From Salinisphaera sp. LB1 (GTDB lineage Bacteria; Pseudomonadota; Gammaproteobacteria; Nevskiales; Salinisphaeraceae): a stretch of DNA of 64,000 bases. The first letter of the stretch is position 1. Every line of letters starts with the position of its first letter. Below the pieces are notes generated by a model, which had not been told where the DNA came from, did not search any database, and saw nothing but the letters and a program-made list of their open reading frames with translations. The stretch is from positions 1,054,001 to 1,118,000 of the forward strand of contig NZ_CP029488.1 in assembly GCF_003177035.1 (NCBI RefSeq), read 5' to 3'. A program made the translations under genes and the position numbers. This document shows, in pieces, positions 37,648-46,299 of the stretch.

Positions 37648-37683
37648 GCAGTCGCATACTGGAAAACCATTGCCTGCGACTGC
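37648..37683. promoter_or_regulatory. Inverted repeat in the dmdA-like leader
   Basis: Perfect 9-bp arms GCAGTCGCA (37648-37656) and TGCGACTGC (37675-37683) with an 18-base spacer. It lies 46-81 bases upstream of the DmdA-like start, inside the 242-base gap after cysM. It may be an operator or a leader RNA stem; I recognise no riboswitch class. Confidence 0.45.
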
Positions 37684-37844
37684 GCCGCCGTTACTTTTAC
37701 CTGACCACAGCTGCGGCCAGGCCGCTGGCCGGCAGACGACTTCCGGTTATGCAGTGACGCCATCCCCACTTTTGCCATCCGCTAACCCAGCCATGGGCCT
37801 GGCAGTAACGGCTGGATCAATATTCAGCGTCCGGCGCCAGTCGA

Positions 37845-38798
37845 TCAGGCGTTTTGCGTCTCCGAAGCGGATTCCTGTTCGGCCCCATCATCCGTCAGGA
37901 AATGCTCATTGACATATTTCTCGCCCTCGTCGCAAAACAGCGTGACGATCGTCTTCAACTCCGGGAATTGTTCGCGCACTTGTCGCGCGGCGGCCATATG
38001 AGCGCCCGAACTCGGCCCCACGAGCAAACCGTGCTTGCGAGCGAGCTCTCGCATGGTTTGCAGCGACTGTTGACTGGTCACCGGATAAACCGCGTCGACC
38101 AGATGGCGGCTGCTGGCATAGATGCCCGGCACGAAACCGTCGGAAATACCCTCGATCGCGTGTTCCCCGACCTCGCCACAGCTGATCGTGGCGGATTCCG
38201 ACGGCTCCATGGCAAACAGGCGGACATTCGGGTTGACCTGCCGGAACGCCTGACCGACCCCGATCAGCGTACCGCCGGTGCCCACGCCCATGACCAACGC
38301 ATCCGGCACACGGCCAGCCGGCAATTGATCCAGAATCTCGCGCCCCAGCAGTACGCGGTTCTCCTCTGCGTTGTCTTCCGATTCGAACTGCGACGGGCAG
38401 AAATAACCCGGCTGCTGGCCCAGCTCCCGCGCCTTGTCCAGAGCCTCGTTGACATGGAATTGTCCGGTGAAAAGGATCTCGGCGCCATAGGCCTGGGAGA
38501 TCGCAACACGTTCACTGGTCATGCCTCGGGGCATGACCACCAGCATCCGATAGCCCTTGACTGCCGCCACCATGGCCAGCGCATTGCCTGTATTGCCGCT
38601 GGTGGCTTCGACGATTGTGTCGCCGGGCGAAAGTCGACCGTCCTGTTCGGCGCGCTCGATCATGTATTTGGCAATCCGCGCTTTGATCGACCCCGAGGGA
38701 TTGGTGAACTCCAGTTTCACAAATATGCCGTCGACCTCCATCAGCGGCGTGTTACCGATGGTTTCCAGTATGTTGCTGATCATGCCTTGACCGATCAT
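37845..38798 (-). CDS. cysM: Cysteine synthase B-like PLP enzyme
   Basis: Fold-type II PLP enzyme of 317 residues. The PLP lysine is in NPSGSIKARIAKYMIERA near 33-50, the substrate loop is EATSGNTGNALAMVAAVKGY near 64, and the phosphate-cradle glycines are VMGVGTGGTLIGVGQAF near 170-186. It ends with GPSSGAHMAAARQ near 262 and TLFCDEGEKYVNE near 287. CysM uses O-acetylserine with sulfide or thiosulfate. It is 12 bases after folC-like with AGAGG 7 bases before the ATG. Placement next to a DmdA-like enzyme raises the idea that it handles a sulfur product of methylated sulfur compound breakdown, but ordinary cysteine synthesis is the default. Confidence 0.88.
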   Translation of the reverse strand: MIGQGMISNILETIGNTPLMEVDGIFVKLEFTNPSGSIKARIAKYMIERAEQDGRLSPGDTIVEATSGNTGNALAMVAAVKGYRMLVVMPRGMTSERVAISQAYGAEILFTGQFHVNEALDKARELGQQPGYFCPSQFESEDNAEENRVLLGREILDQLPAGRVPDALVMGVGTGGTLIGVGQAFRQVNPNVRLFAMEPSESATISCGEVGEHAIEGISDGFVPGIYASSRHLVDAVYPVTSQQSLQTMRELARKHGLLVGPSSGAHMAAARQVREQFPELKTIVTLFCDEGEKYVNEHFLTDDGAEQESASETQNA

Positions 38799-38810
38799 CG
38801 CAGTCCTCTT

Positions 38811-40358
38811 TCAGTTGCAGCCGTCGGGAGCGCCTTGCGACTCCGACTCAGTGTGATGCTTATCAACTTGCGACAGTTCTTTTCGGAGTGCATGAACCCA
38901 TGCGACGTCATGTTGCGCTGAGCCGTCGCCTGGTATGTCTGGATTTCGATGGACTGCCCCGCCACATGGCCGAGCCGCCCCGCGCCTTCCCGACAAGCCG
39001 GCTCGTTGCTTCGAACTTTGATCCTCGGGCTCGGACCAGCCTCTTTCTCGCGCATAAGCCCGGGTTCGGCCCACGAGATGAACCGATCCGGTGGCACAGA
39101 CCAATCCGTTCCGACCGGCCAATCTTGCGGCCCCGCGTAGCGCTGTCGTCGGATCGACCTCGACATGGACCGGTGCCGCAGCGCAGTGCAACGCCTCGAT
39201 TTCGCCGGCTATATCGTTGGGGTCACGACCACGCGCTGCATCCGCTTGTGTGACTACGATGCCATCCGCCAGCCCCCAAAGCCCGGGCGACAAAGCGTCG
39301 GGCCCGTGCCCGGCAGAAAAAGCCACCACCAGAATGCGGGGCCTGACGTCGTATTCGGACAGCATCCGGGCCAGCAACACCGAGGACGCTGGCGTATGCG
39401 CGCCGTCGGCCAGAAATATCGGCGCGTCGCCCAAGTGCTCCAACCGCCCTGGCAATCGCAGATCGATCAAGGCGTTGGCAATGTTGCGTTCGTCGACTGT
39501 GATATCGGGTATTCGACGGGCTGCCGCGACCGCCAGGGCCAGATTATCGGCCAGCCAGTAGAGGGCCGGTGCAAGCGTCAGAGGCAGTTCATAATCGGGC
39601 TCAAAGTACCGCAGTTGGCCCGATGACGGTCGGGCATCGCGCTCCACATGGAAATCCTGGCCCAGCCAAAGCAGGCGCGCACCGATCGCCTGTCGCCGAA
39701 GCTCGACTTCCCTAGCCGCTACCGGCGGCAAACGTCCGATGATCGCGGTGCGGTCGGCCGCAAGCACCCCGGCCTTTTCGCGGGCCACATCACCAAGCTC
39801 CGGACCGATGACCTGCAAATGTTCGGGCTCGACGGTCGTCAGCACCGCTAGACCGGCGTCCAGTACGGCCGTCGCGTCGGTAGCCGCTCCAATGCCCGCT
39901 TCGACAATAACCACATCAAGCCCACGGCGCACGAATATCAACAGCGCCGCCACCAGACAGACTTCGAAGAAATCCGGCCCGCTCCCGGGTCGCCGGCGCA
40001 GCGCTGCCACATCGGGGGCCAATTCGGCGAGAACAGCGGCGAATTCATCGGCGGGCACGGGCCCGCCCGCCACGCGAATACGCTCGCACCAGTGTTCAAT
40101 ATGTGGTGAAACAAAAGCACCGGTGCGCCACCCCGCCTGAGTCAGCATGGCTTCGAGCATCAACGCGGTGCTGCCTTTTCCCTTGGATCCGGCAATACGC
40201 ACGACGCGCAGGCCCCGCTGTGGATCGCCGTGGCGTGATAGCAACGTAGCCAGGGCGGTGCGCGGCGAATCACGCATCCGGGACGACGGCGCTCGGGCGA
40301 GATCATTCAGGTAGTGGTCGATCCACGTACCGGCATCGAGCGCCCCGAAAGAGTTCAT
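38811..40358 (-). CDS. FolC-like dihydrofolate/folylpolyglutamate synthase with C-terminal extension
   Basis: Mur-ligase-fold protein of 515 residues from the ATG at 40358. It joins glutamate to folates, which helps retain and channel them. The P-loop reads VVRIAGSKGKGSTALMLEAML near 53-73, a GSKGKGS variant of the usual GTNGKGS. TGAFVSPHIEHWCERIRV near 78, VIVEAGIGAATDATAVLDA near 146 and VEPEHLQVIG follow, and the ligase motif appears as FLADGAHTPASSVLL near 318. About 65 C-terminal residues after GRTRAYARERGW look unlike the family and may be a non-homologous tail or a frameshifted end. Its position between purU and cysM suggests a folate ligase dedicated to the C1 pathway. The gene upstream at 40447 is 88 bases away. 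Confidence 0.78.
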   Translation of the reverse strand: MNSFGALDAGTWIDHYLNDLARAPSSRMRDSPRTALATLLSRHGDPQRGLRVVRIAGSKGKGSTALMLEAMLTQAGWRTGAFVSPHIEHWCERIRVAGGPVPADEFAAVLAELAPDVAALRRRPGSGPDFFEVCLVAALLIFVRRGLDVVIVEAGIGAATDATAVLDAGLAVLTTVEPEHLQVIGPELGDVAREKAGVLAADRTAIIGRLPPVAAREVELRRQAIGARLLWLGQDFHVERDARPSSGQLRYFEPDYELPLTLAPALYWLADNLALAVAAARRIPDITVDERNIANALIDLRLPGRLEHLGDAPIFLADGAHTPASSVLLARMLSEYDVRPRILVVAFSAGHGPDALSPGLWGLADGIVVTQADAARGRDPNDIAGEIEALHCAAAPVHVEVDPTTALRGAARLAGRNGLVCATGSVHLVGRTRAYARERGWSEPEDQSSKQRAGLSGRRGAARPCGGAVHRNPDIPGDGSAQHDVAWVHALRKELSQVDKHHTESESQGAPDGCN

Positions 40359-40446
40359 GATTCGACAGCGCACTTTGACATCAAGACAGGCCCCGAGAGT
40401 GCATGTTCGACGATTCCGACACCCCGGGCGTGACGATGCATCGCGC

Positions 40447-41355
40447 CTAGCGGAACACGATGGTCTTTCTGCCATCGATGAACACACGGCGTTCAACGTG
40501 AAGCTGAACCGCACGAACCAGCGACCATGTTTCGATATCCCGTCCCACATCGGACAGATCGGTCGGTGAGTACGGATTGTCCACCCGCTCGACGACCTGC
40601 TCGATGATCGGCCCGTCATCGAGATTGGCGGTGACATAATGCGCGGTCGCACCAATCACCTTCACCCCGCGCTCGAACGCCTGCTCGTAGGGATGCGCGC
40701 CCTTGAAACCCGGCAGAAACGAGTGATGAATATTGATCGCACGCGCATGCAGTTTATCGCAGGCATGCTCGGAAAGAATCTGCATGTAACGGGCCAGAAC
40801 AAGCAACTCGGTATCAGTCTCACGCATCAACTCGAGCAGCTTGTCCTCCTGTTCGATCTTGTTGTCCTTGTTGACAGGCAGGTAGTGGAACGGCACGTCG
40901 TACATTCGTGCCGTATCCTCGAGCGTTCGATGGTTGGATACGATCGCGGTGATCTCGATGTTGAGTTTACCCAGCTGCTGTCGATACAGGAGGCTGAGCA
41001 GACAATGATCCGTCTTCGACACCATGATGATGGTCCGTACGGGCTCATCGGGGTCGTAGAGCCGCCAGTCCATCGCCCAGTCGGCCGACCGCTCGGCAAA
41101 TTCCTCACGGATGAATTCGGCCGATAACGGCCGATCGGCGCTGACCCGAAACATGGTACGGGCAAAGAACAGACCGGTCCGCGAATCATCATGCTGATCC
41201 ATTTCGATGATGTAGCAATCACATTCCGCGAGAAACTCCGAAATCAACGCCACGGTACCGGCACGACCGGGACATACCGTGTTCAGAATGAATGCCTTGC
41301 CATATTTGTCCCGACTTTCCATTGTCCCGGCCTTCACTTTGAGTTTCTGTGACAT
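40447..41355 (-). CDS. purU: Formyltetrahydrofolate deformylase
   Basis: Hydrolyses 10-formyl-THF to formate and THF, 302 residues. An N-terminal ACT domain (AFILNTVCPGRAGTVALISEFLAECDCYIIEMDQH) is followed by a formyltransferase-fold domain: IIMVSKTDHCLLSLLYRQ near 108, FHYLPVNKDNKIEQEDKLLELM near 155, LVLARYMQILS near 186, and the catalytic INIHHSFLPGFKGAHPYEQAFERGVKVIGATAHYVTANLDDGPIIEQ near 207-253 with the conserved N, H and D. An inner ATG at 41322 is an alternative start (291 residues). First gene of the leftward one-carbon cluster. It would release the terminal one-carbon unit as formate and regenerate THF for the demethylase. Confidence 0.92.
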   Translation of the reverse strand: MSQKLKVKAGTMESRDKYGKAFILNTVCPGRAGTVALISEFLAECDCYIIEMDQHDDSRTGLFFARTMFRVSADRPLSAEFIREEFAERSADWAMDWRLYDPDEPVRTIIMVSKTDHCLLSLLYRQQLGKLNIEITAIVSNHRTLEDTARMYDVPFHYLPVNKDNKIEQEDKLLELMRETDTELLVLARYMQILSEHACDKLHARAINIHHSFLPGFKGAHPYEQAFERGVKVIGATAHYVTANLDDGPIIEQVVERVDNPYSPTDLSDVGRDIETWSLVRAVQLHVERRVFIDGRKTIVFR

Positions 41356-41695
41356 CGCCCGACCCGGGCTCGGAACATTAATAATAGGGTCGCGAAAACT
41401 GATGCGGCTGTTTCGCAGGCGACCGATTGTTGTCGTCAGACGCCGGCCTCGGGAGCCGAGCATCCGAAGACTATCCACGGACAACACGCGCGACTGCGCC
41501 ATAGCGTGCCTATGGCAAAGGAACGCAAAGCGGTGATGGGCGCGCACAGGCATTTCCTTCGGAATATAGAGTGCGCGGCGGCCCGCCCAGGGCGACCCAC
41601 GATCGCGTCCGGGCCGGCCGATTCGGCGAAAGGCGCGGTCCGCGTTAGACTTCGGCATGGATACAACGCAACCAGACGACATTCGAGGTAATACA
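41356..41695. promoter_or_regulatory. Divergent control region between purU and asd
   Basis: 340 bases with no supported gene. On the minus strand TATTAT at 41381-41386 is a plausible -10 for the purU-led unit (about 25 bases before the ATG), with no clear -35. On the plus strand GAGG at 41685-41688 is the asd ribosome site. Nothing else is called. Confidence 0.4.
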
Positions 41696-42811
41696 ATGTT
41701 GAAAGTCGGTTTCGTGGGCTGGCGCGGCATGGTGGGCTCGGTCCTCATGCAACGCATGCTGGCCGACAACGACTACGAGGGGCTGGAACCGGTCTTCTTT
41801 TCCACCTCTCAGGCCGGCCAGCCCGGCCCGGATATCGGCCGCGACGTACCGGCCCTGGCCGACGCCAAGGACATCGCTGCCTTGGCCGAGATGGACGTGA
41901 TCGTGACCTGCCAGGGCGGCGATTACACCGGCGAGGTGTACGGCCCGCTGCGCGATTCCGGTTGGAACGGCTACTGGATCGATGCCGCCAGCAAGCTGCG
42001 CATGGCCGACGATTCGACCATCGTGCTCGATCCGGTCAACCGCGACGTGATCGATGCCGAGCTGGAAAAAGGCACCAAAACCTTCTGCGGTGGCAATTGC
42101 ACGGTCAGCCTGATGCTCATGAGCCTGGGCGGGCTGTTCGAGCGCGACCTGATCGAGTGGATGTCAGCGATGACCTATCAGGCCGCCTCCGGCTCGGGGG
42201 CGACCCACATGCGCGAGCTGCTCAACCAGATGGGCGCGCTGCACGACGCGGTCAAGCCCCAGCTCGACACGCCGTCCTCCGCGATTCTCGACATCGACCG
42301 CGACGTCACCGCCACCATGCGCGGCGCGGATTTCCCGGTCGAACAGTTCGGCTATCCGCTGGCCGGCTCGGCCCTGCCCTGGATCGACGCGCCGATGGAA
42401 TCCGGCCAGTCCAAGGAGGAATGGAAGGCCGGCGCCGAATCCAACAAGATTCTCGGCCGCCAGGATCAGCCGATCCCGATGGACGGCCTGTGCGTACGCA
42501 TCGGCTCCATGCGCTGTCATGCCCAGGCGTTCACCATCAAGCTCAAGCGCGACATCCCCACGGCCGAGATCGAGCAGATGCTGGCCGACCACAACGAATG
42601 GGTGAAGGTCGTGCCCAACGACAAGGACGCCACGCTCGAGCATCTCACCGCGGCGGCCGTGTCCGGCACACTGACCGTACCGGTCGGACGTATCCGCAAA
42701 CTGGCCATGGGCGGCGAATATCTCACCGCCTACACCGTGGGCGATCAACTGCTCTGGGGCGCAGCCGAGCCGCTCAAGCGCATGCTGGCAATCATTCGCG
42801 GCCAGATCTGA
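41696..42811 (+). CDS. asd: Aspartate-semialdehyde dehydrogenase
   Basis: Reduces aspartyl-4-phosphate to aspartate semialdehyde, feeding lysine/diaminopimelate, threonine and methionine synthesis. It is 371 residues. NADP fold: [19 protein letters not shown] near 3-21. Catalytic Cys is in [16 protein letters not shown] near 134. [20 protein letters not shown] near 160 and the C-terminal catalytic His in [19 protein letters not shown] near 270 are the gammaproteobacterial-type features. The ATG at 41696 follows GAGG by 7 bases. It is followed by a good intrinsic terminator, so it is probably monocistronic. Confidence 0.97.
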   Translation: MLKVGFVGWRGMVGSVLMQRMLADNDYEGLEPVFFSTSQAGQPGPDIGRDVPALADAKDIAALAEMDVIVTCQGGDYTGEVYGPLRDSGWNGYWIDAASKLRMADDSTIVLDPVNRDVIDAELEKGTKTFCGGNCTVSLMLMSLGGLFERDLIEWMSAMTYQAASGSGATHMRELLNQMGALHDAVKPQLDTPSSAILDIDRDVTATMRGADFPVEQFGYPLAGSALPWIDAPMESGQSKEEWKAGAESNKILGRQDQPIPMDGLCVRIGSMRCHAQAFTIKLKRDIPTAEIEQMLADHNEWVKVVPNDKDATLEHLTAAAVSGTLTVPVGRIRKLAMGGEYLTAYTVGDQLLWGAAEPLKRMLAIIRGQI

Positions 42812-43190
42812 TCGCGACGATGCCATCGCCGATGCCGGGCACAGCCGGCATCGTACCGTCACGCAACGCCGCCCGCGAGGCGGCGTTTTTGCATGGCTTT
42901 CCCGGGGGCAGTGATGGTGGCATAAGCGCACGCGGCCGCGGCTTCAGTGATACTGCACGGGCGCGCGGTAACGCAGCGCCGGCCGCAGGCACGCAACAAA
43001 CCTCGACGCGCCCCAGAGTAATGCGGGTGTAAGATGCGCGGCACAGCCTGAACACGCCGCCCTGTCATCGCCGTCGCGATCGCACGATTCCTGCATGCCA
43101 TCGAAGGCAACGGCCAGCACGGACACCTGACAACGCAACCGTGCCGCCTTGCGATACGCCGCTGAAACGTCCAAGAACCGAGGTTTGCGC
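42812..43190. other. Intergenic region asd to threonine aldolase
   Basis: 379 bases. The asd terminator is at 42867-42890; I see no gene in the remainder. The ribosome site AGG at 43181-43183 precedes the aldolase start. Confidence 0.5.
42867..42890 (+). terminator. Intrinsic terminator of asd
   Basis: Stem CGCCGCC (42867-42873) with GGCGGCG (42879-42885), loop CGCGA, followed by TTTTT (42886-42890). Canonical Rho-independent form, 55 bases after the asd stop. Confidence 0.88.
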
Positions 43191-44273
43191 ATGTCCACAA
43201 CCAAGACCGCTACAACGGTGGCCGACGACGACGCCAGCTCCCCGCGTTTTTTAGCCAGCGATAACACGTCGGGGATCTGCCCCGAGGCGATGGATTATCT
43301 GCATCGCGCCAATGCGGCGGATGATCTGGCCTATGGCAACGACCGCTGGACGGCCGAAGCGTCCGATGCGTTTCGCGATCTGTTCGAGACTGACTGCGAA
43401 GTGTTCTTCGTGTTCAACGGCACGGCGGCAAATTCGCTGGTGCTGGCGTCGCTGTGCCAGTCGTACCACAGCGTGATCTGTCATCAGCTGGCGCATATCG
43501 AGACCGATGAATGCGGCGGCCCCGAGTTCTTCTCCAACGGTTCCAAGCTGCTGACCGTACCGGGCGACTCCGGCCGCATCACGCCCGGCGGCATCGAAAC
43601 CACCGTGACCAAGCGCGGCGACATTCACTACCCGCGCCCGCGGGTGGTCTCGCTGACGCAGGCCACGGAGGTCGGCACCGTCTACGACCTGGAACAACTG
43701 CGCGCGATCCGCGAGGTCGCCGACCACCACGACCTGCGCGTGCACATGGATGGTGCCCGCTTTGCCAACGCCTGCGCCGGGCTGGATGTATCGCCGGCCG
43801 AGCTGACCTGGCGCGCCGGTGTCGATGTGCTGTGTTTTTCCGGCACCAAGAACGGGCTGGCCTTCGGCGAGGCCGTGATCTTCTTCGACAAGCGGCTCGC
43901 GCTGGATTTCGAATACCGCTGCAAGCAGGCCGGCCAGCTGGCCTCGAAGATGCGCTACCTGGCCGCCCCCTGGCTCGGCCTGCTGGAAACCGGCGCCTGG
44001 TTGTCCAACGCACGCCACGCCAACGCCATGGCCCGGCGCCTGGCCGACGGTGTGGCCGATCTGGCGGACGTGAAGCTGATGTTCGACGTCCAGGCCAACA
44101 GCGTGTTCCTGGAGATGCCGGCGGCCTTGCAGAACGCGCTGCGGGCCCGCCACTGGACGTTCTACACCTTCATCGGCGAGGGCGGCGTGCGTTTTGTCTG
44201 CAGCTGGAATACCACGCCGGAACTGATCGATTCGCTGGTCGCCGATATCCATCAGGCCGTCGTGGCGGCCTGA
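43191..44273 (+). CDS. ltaE: Low-specificity L-threonine aldolase
   Basis: PLP enzyme (beta-eliminating lyase family) of 360 residues, cleaving L-threonine or allo-threonine to glycine and acetaldehyde. The opening FLASDNTSGICPEAMDYLHRAN near 20-41 is family-typical. HQLAHIETDECGGPEFFSNGSKLL near 99 is the substrate loop, VHMDGARFANACAGL near 183 carries the PLP Asp, and the PLP Lys is in DVLCFSGTKNGLAFGEAV near 213. The ATG at 43191 has AGG 7 bases upstream. Convergent with the LURP-one-like gene (21-base gap). Confidence 0.93.
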   Translation: MSTTKTATTVADDDASSPRFLASDNTSGICPEAMDYLHRANAADDLAYGNDRWTAEASDAFRDLFETDCEVFFVFNGTAANSLVLASLCQSYHSVICHQLAHIETDECGGPEFFSNGSKLLTVPGDSGRITPGGIETTVTKRGDIHYPRPRVVSLTQATEVGTVYDLEQLRAIREVADHHDLRVHMDGARFANACAGLDVSPAELTWRAGVDVLCFSGTKNGLAFGEAVIFFDKRLALDFEYRCKQAGQLASKMRYLAAPWLGLLETGAWLSNARHANAMARRLADGVADLADVKLMFDVQANSVFLEMPAALQNALRARHWTFYTFIGEGGVRFVCSWNTTPELIDSLVADIHQAVVAA

Positions 44274-44294
44274 TGCGCACCCGAGCCCCGGGGG

Positions 44295-44942
44295 TTATTG
44301 CCGCCCCTCGATGGCGGCCAGCAGCACGGCCATGGCAATCGCCAGACGCCGGTCAACCGCGCCGCTCTCGCCCGGCGACAGGTCGATGTCGAGCTTGTAG
44401 ATGAACGGATTGAAGTGCTGGCGAAAATGCGCGACGGGCCGGTCGTGCCGGGTCAGCGCGTAGCGCTGCGGAAAGAAGTAGCCGAGCAGCCCCACCAGTG
44501 GTATCTCGCCGGCGAACTCGATCAGCCGGCGCAACAGCGACTTGCCGAGCGAATCCTCGGTCAGCTCCGCCAAGGGCTGGCCGGCGGCATCCAGCATCTG
44601 CCAATGATCGCGCACGAAGGTCGAGCGCAGACCCGAGCGGCGCAGGGTGCCGATACGCGCCTGCGCGCGGCTGTCCTCGACGTCGTAGGCGCCGGAGAAG
44701 TCAAAGATGCTGTCGGTCCGGATACGGAGGACTTCGTCGCGCCGGCCGGCATCGGCGTAGATCCGAATATCCTCCTTCAGCCGGAAGCGCTTCATCTCGG
44801 CGTACAGGCACAGGCGGCCCCGGCTGTCGTGCAGTTCGTAAGCACCGCCGAACAACCGGAAGAAGCGGCTTCGCAGAACATAGCGCGTGGCCTGCAGGGG
44901 ATCGGCCGTGGCGACGGCTGCACGGGGCTCGGCATGACGCAT
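44295..44942 (-). CDS. LURP-one-related / scramblase-fold protein
   Basis: Protein of 215 residues. The pattern of short beta-strands (TRYVLRSRFFRLFGGAYELHDSRGRLCLYAEMKRFRLKEDIRIYAD near 18-63, then LRIRTDSIFDFSGAYDVED) is that of the LURP-one-related (tubby-like) fold, with a partner hydrophobic helix at the C-terminus (RRLAIAMAVLLAAIEG). The function of bacterial members is unknown; the fold in eukaryotes binds membranes. Start 44942 has GGAG 5 bases upstream. The frame is open to 45011 but that start lacks a site. Divergent from arnB. Confidence 0.7.
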   Translation of the reverse strand: MRHAEPRAAVATADPLQATRYVLRSRFFRLFGGAYELHDSRGRLCLYAEMKRFRLKEDIRIYADAGRRDEVLRIRTDSIFDFSGAYDVEDSRAQARIGTLRRSGLRSTFVRDHWQMLDAAGQPLAELTEDSLGKSLLRRLIEFAGEIPLVGLLGYFFPQRYALTRHDRPVAHFRQHFNPFIYKLDIDLSPGESGAVDRRLAIAMAVLLAAIEGRQ

Positions 44943-45074
44943 ACAGGCTCCGGAACGAGTCAGGCCTGCGATTGTGCCCGAACCCGGGCGGACGGCGCCG
45001 GCCGGCGGCATGACGCCGAAACCCGTCGGCCGCCGGTGCGCCCGGCCCGCTGATCGGCGTTGCGGGAAACGGGG

Positions 45075-45089
45075 TTAACTTTTATTTGA
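45075..45089 (+). promoter_or_regulatory. Candidate response-regulator box upstream of arnB
   Basis: TTAA at 45075-45078 and TTGA at 45086-45089, the same TTAA-N7-TTGA layout as at 15091. It ends 46 bases before the arnB GTG. The second half merges into TTGACG (45086-45091), which resembles a -35 hexamer, but a matching -10 is not evident. In enteric and Pseudomonas species arn promoters are targets of PmrA/PhoP/ColR-type regulators. Use of the ColR-like protein here is inference. Confidence 0.4.
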
Positions 45090-45135
45090 CGCCAAGGCAC
45101 TACCATGGCGCTCACATTACTGCTGAGGTTGAAAC

Positions 45136-46299
45136 GTGGGGCCAGATTTCGATTCGGACTTCCTCCCGTTCTCCCGCCCTTCGATCGGCGAGCGGGAGAT
45201 CGAGGCCGCGAGTGCCGTACTGCGCTCGGGCTGGATTACCACCGGGGCCAGGAATCAGGAACTGGAAGCGCTTTTCTGCCAGCGATTCGGCAGCCGCCAT
45301 GCGGTCGTGGTGTCGTCGGCGACTGCCGGCATGCACGTCACACTGGCGGCGTTGAACATCAGCCCGGGCGATGAAGTCATCACCCCGTCGCAGACCTGGG
45401 TATCGACGATCAATCTCATCTGTCTGCTGGGCGCGCGCCCGGTTTTCGTGGATGTCGATCGCGATACGTTGATGCTTGATGCCGAGCGTGTGGAAGCCGC
45501 GATCACCCCGCGCACCAAGGCCGTTGTGCCGGTCCATTACGCCGGCGCGGCGGTCGATATCGATCCGATCCGCCAACGGGCCGAGCGCCACGGCATCGCC
45601 GTGATCGAGGACGCGGCGCACGCGCTGGGCACCCGCTATGCCGGCCGCTGGATCGGCGAGACCGGAACGGCCATCTTTTCCCTGCATGCGATCAAGAACG
45701 CGACCTGCGCCGAGGGCGGGGTCGTCGTGACCGACGACGCCACACTCGCCGACCGGGTACGCAGCCTGAAATTTCATGGCCTGGGCGTGGATGCCTACGA
45801 CCGGCAGAGCCACGGCCGCAAACCGCAGGCGGAAGTCATCGAGCCCGGCTACAAGTACAACCTGGCGGACATCAACGCGGCCATCGCCATCGTGCAACTC
45901 GATCGACTTGCCGATATGAACGCGCGCCGCGCCGCGCTCGCCGCACGTTACGCAGAGTGGTTGGCGCGAACGCCGCTGCAGCCGCTGGCCGTGCCCGCCC
46001 ATACCGAGACGCACGCCTGGCACTTGTTGATCGTGCGTGTGGACGAAAATAGCTGCGGCATCGATCGCGCCGGCCTGATGCGGCAACTGCAGGAGCAGGG
46101 CATCGGCAGCGGCATCCACTTCAAGGCCGTACACCGACAGAAATATTACCGGGAACGCTTCAGCGGCCTGAGCCTGCCGAATACGGAATGGAATTCGGAA
46201 CGCCTGGTGAGCCTGCCGCTGTTCCCGGACATGACCCACACCGACGTCGACCGCGTGGGCACGGCGTTGAACCACATTCTGGATATCGATCGTGCGTAG
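45136..46299 (+). CDS. arnB: UDP-4-amino-4-deoxy-L-arabinose aminotransferase ArnB
   Basis: PLP-dependent sugar aminotransferase (DegT/DnrJ/EryC1 family) of 387 residues. It converts UDP-4-keto-arabinose to UDP-L-Ara4N with glutamate as donor. The GTG start has GAGG 7 bases upstream. Marks: [29 protein letters not shown] near 9-37, [19 protein letters not shown] near 55, [16 protein letters not shown] near 130, [13 protein letters not shown] near 155, and the PLP Lys in [17 protein letters not shown] near 185. First gene of arnBCADTEF. Its end overlaps arnC by 8 bases. Confidence 0.96.
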   Translation: MGPDFDSDFLPFSRPSIGEREIEAASAVLRSGWITTGARNQELEALFCQRFGSRHAVVVSSATAGMHVTLAALNISPGDEVITPSQTWVSTINLICLLGARPVFVDVDRDTLMLDAERVEAAITPRTKAVVPVHYAGAAVDIDPIRQRAERHGIAVIEDAAHALGTRYAGRWIGETGTAIFSLHAIKNATCAEGGVVVTDDATLADRVRSLKFHGLGVDAYDRQSHGRKPQAEVIEPGYKYNLADINAAIAIVQLDRLADMNARRAALAARYAEWLARTPLQPLAVPAHTETHAWHLLIVRVDENSCGIDRAGLMRQLQEQGIGSGIHFKAVHRQKYYRERFSGLSLPNTEWNSERLVSLPLFPDMTHTDVDRVGTALNHILDIDRA

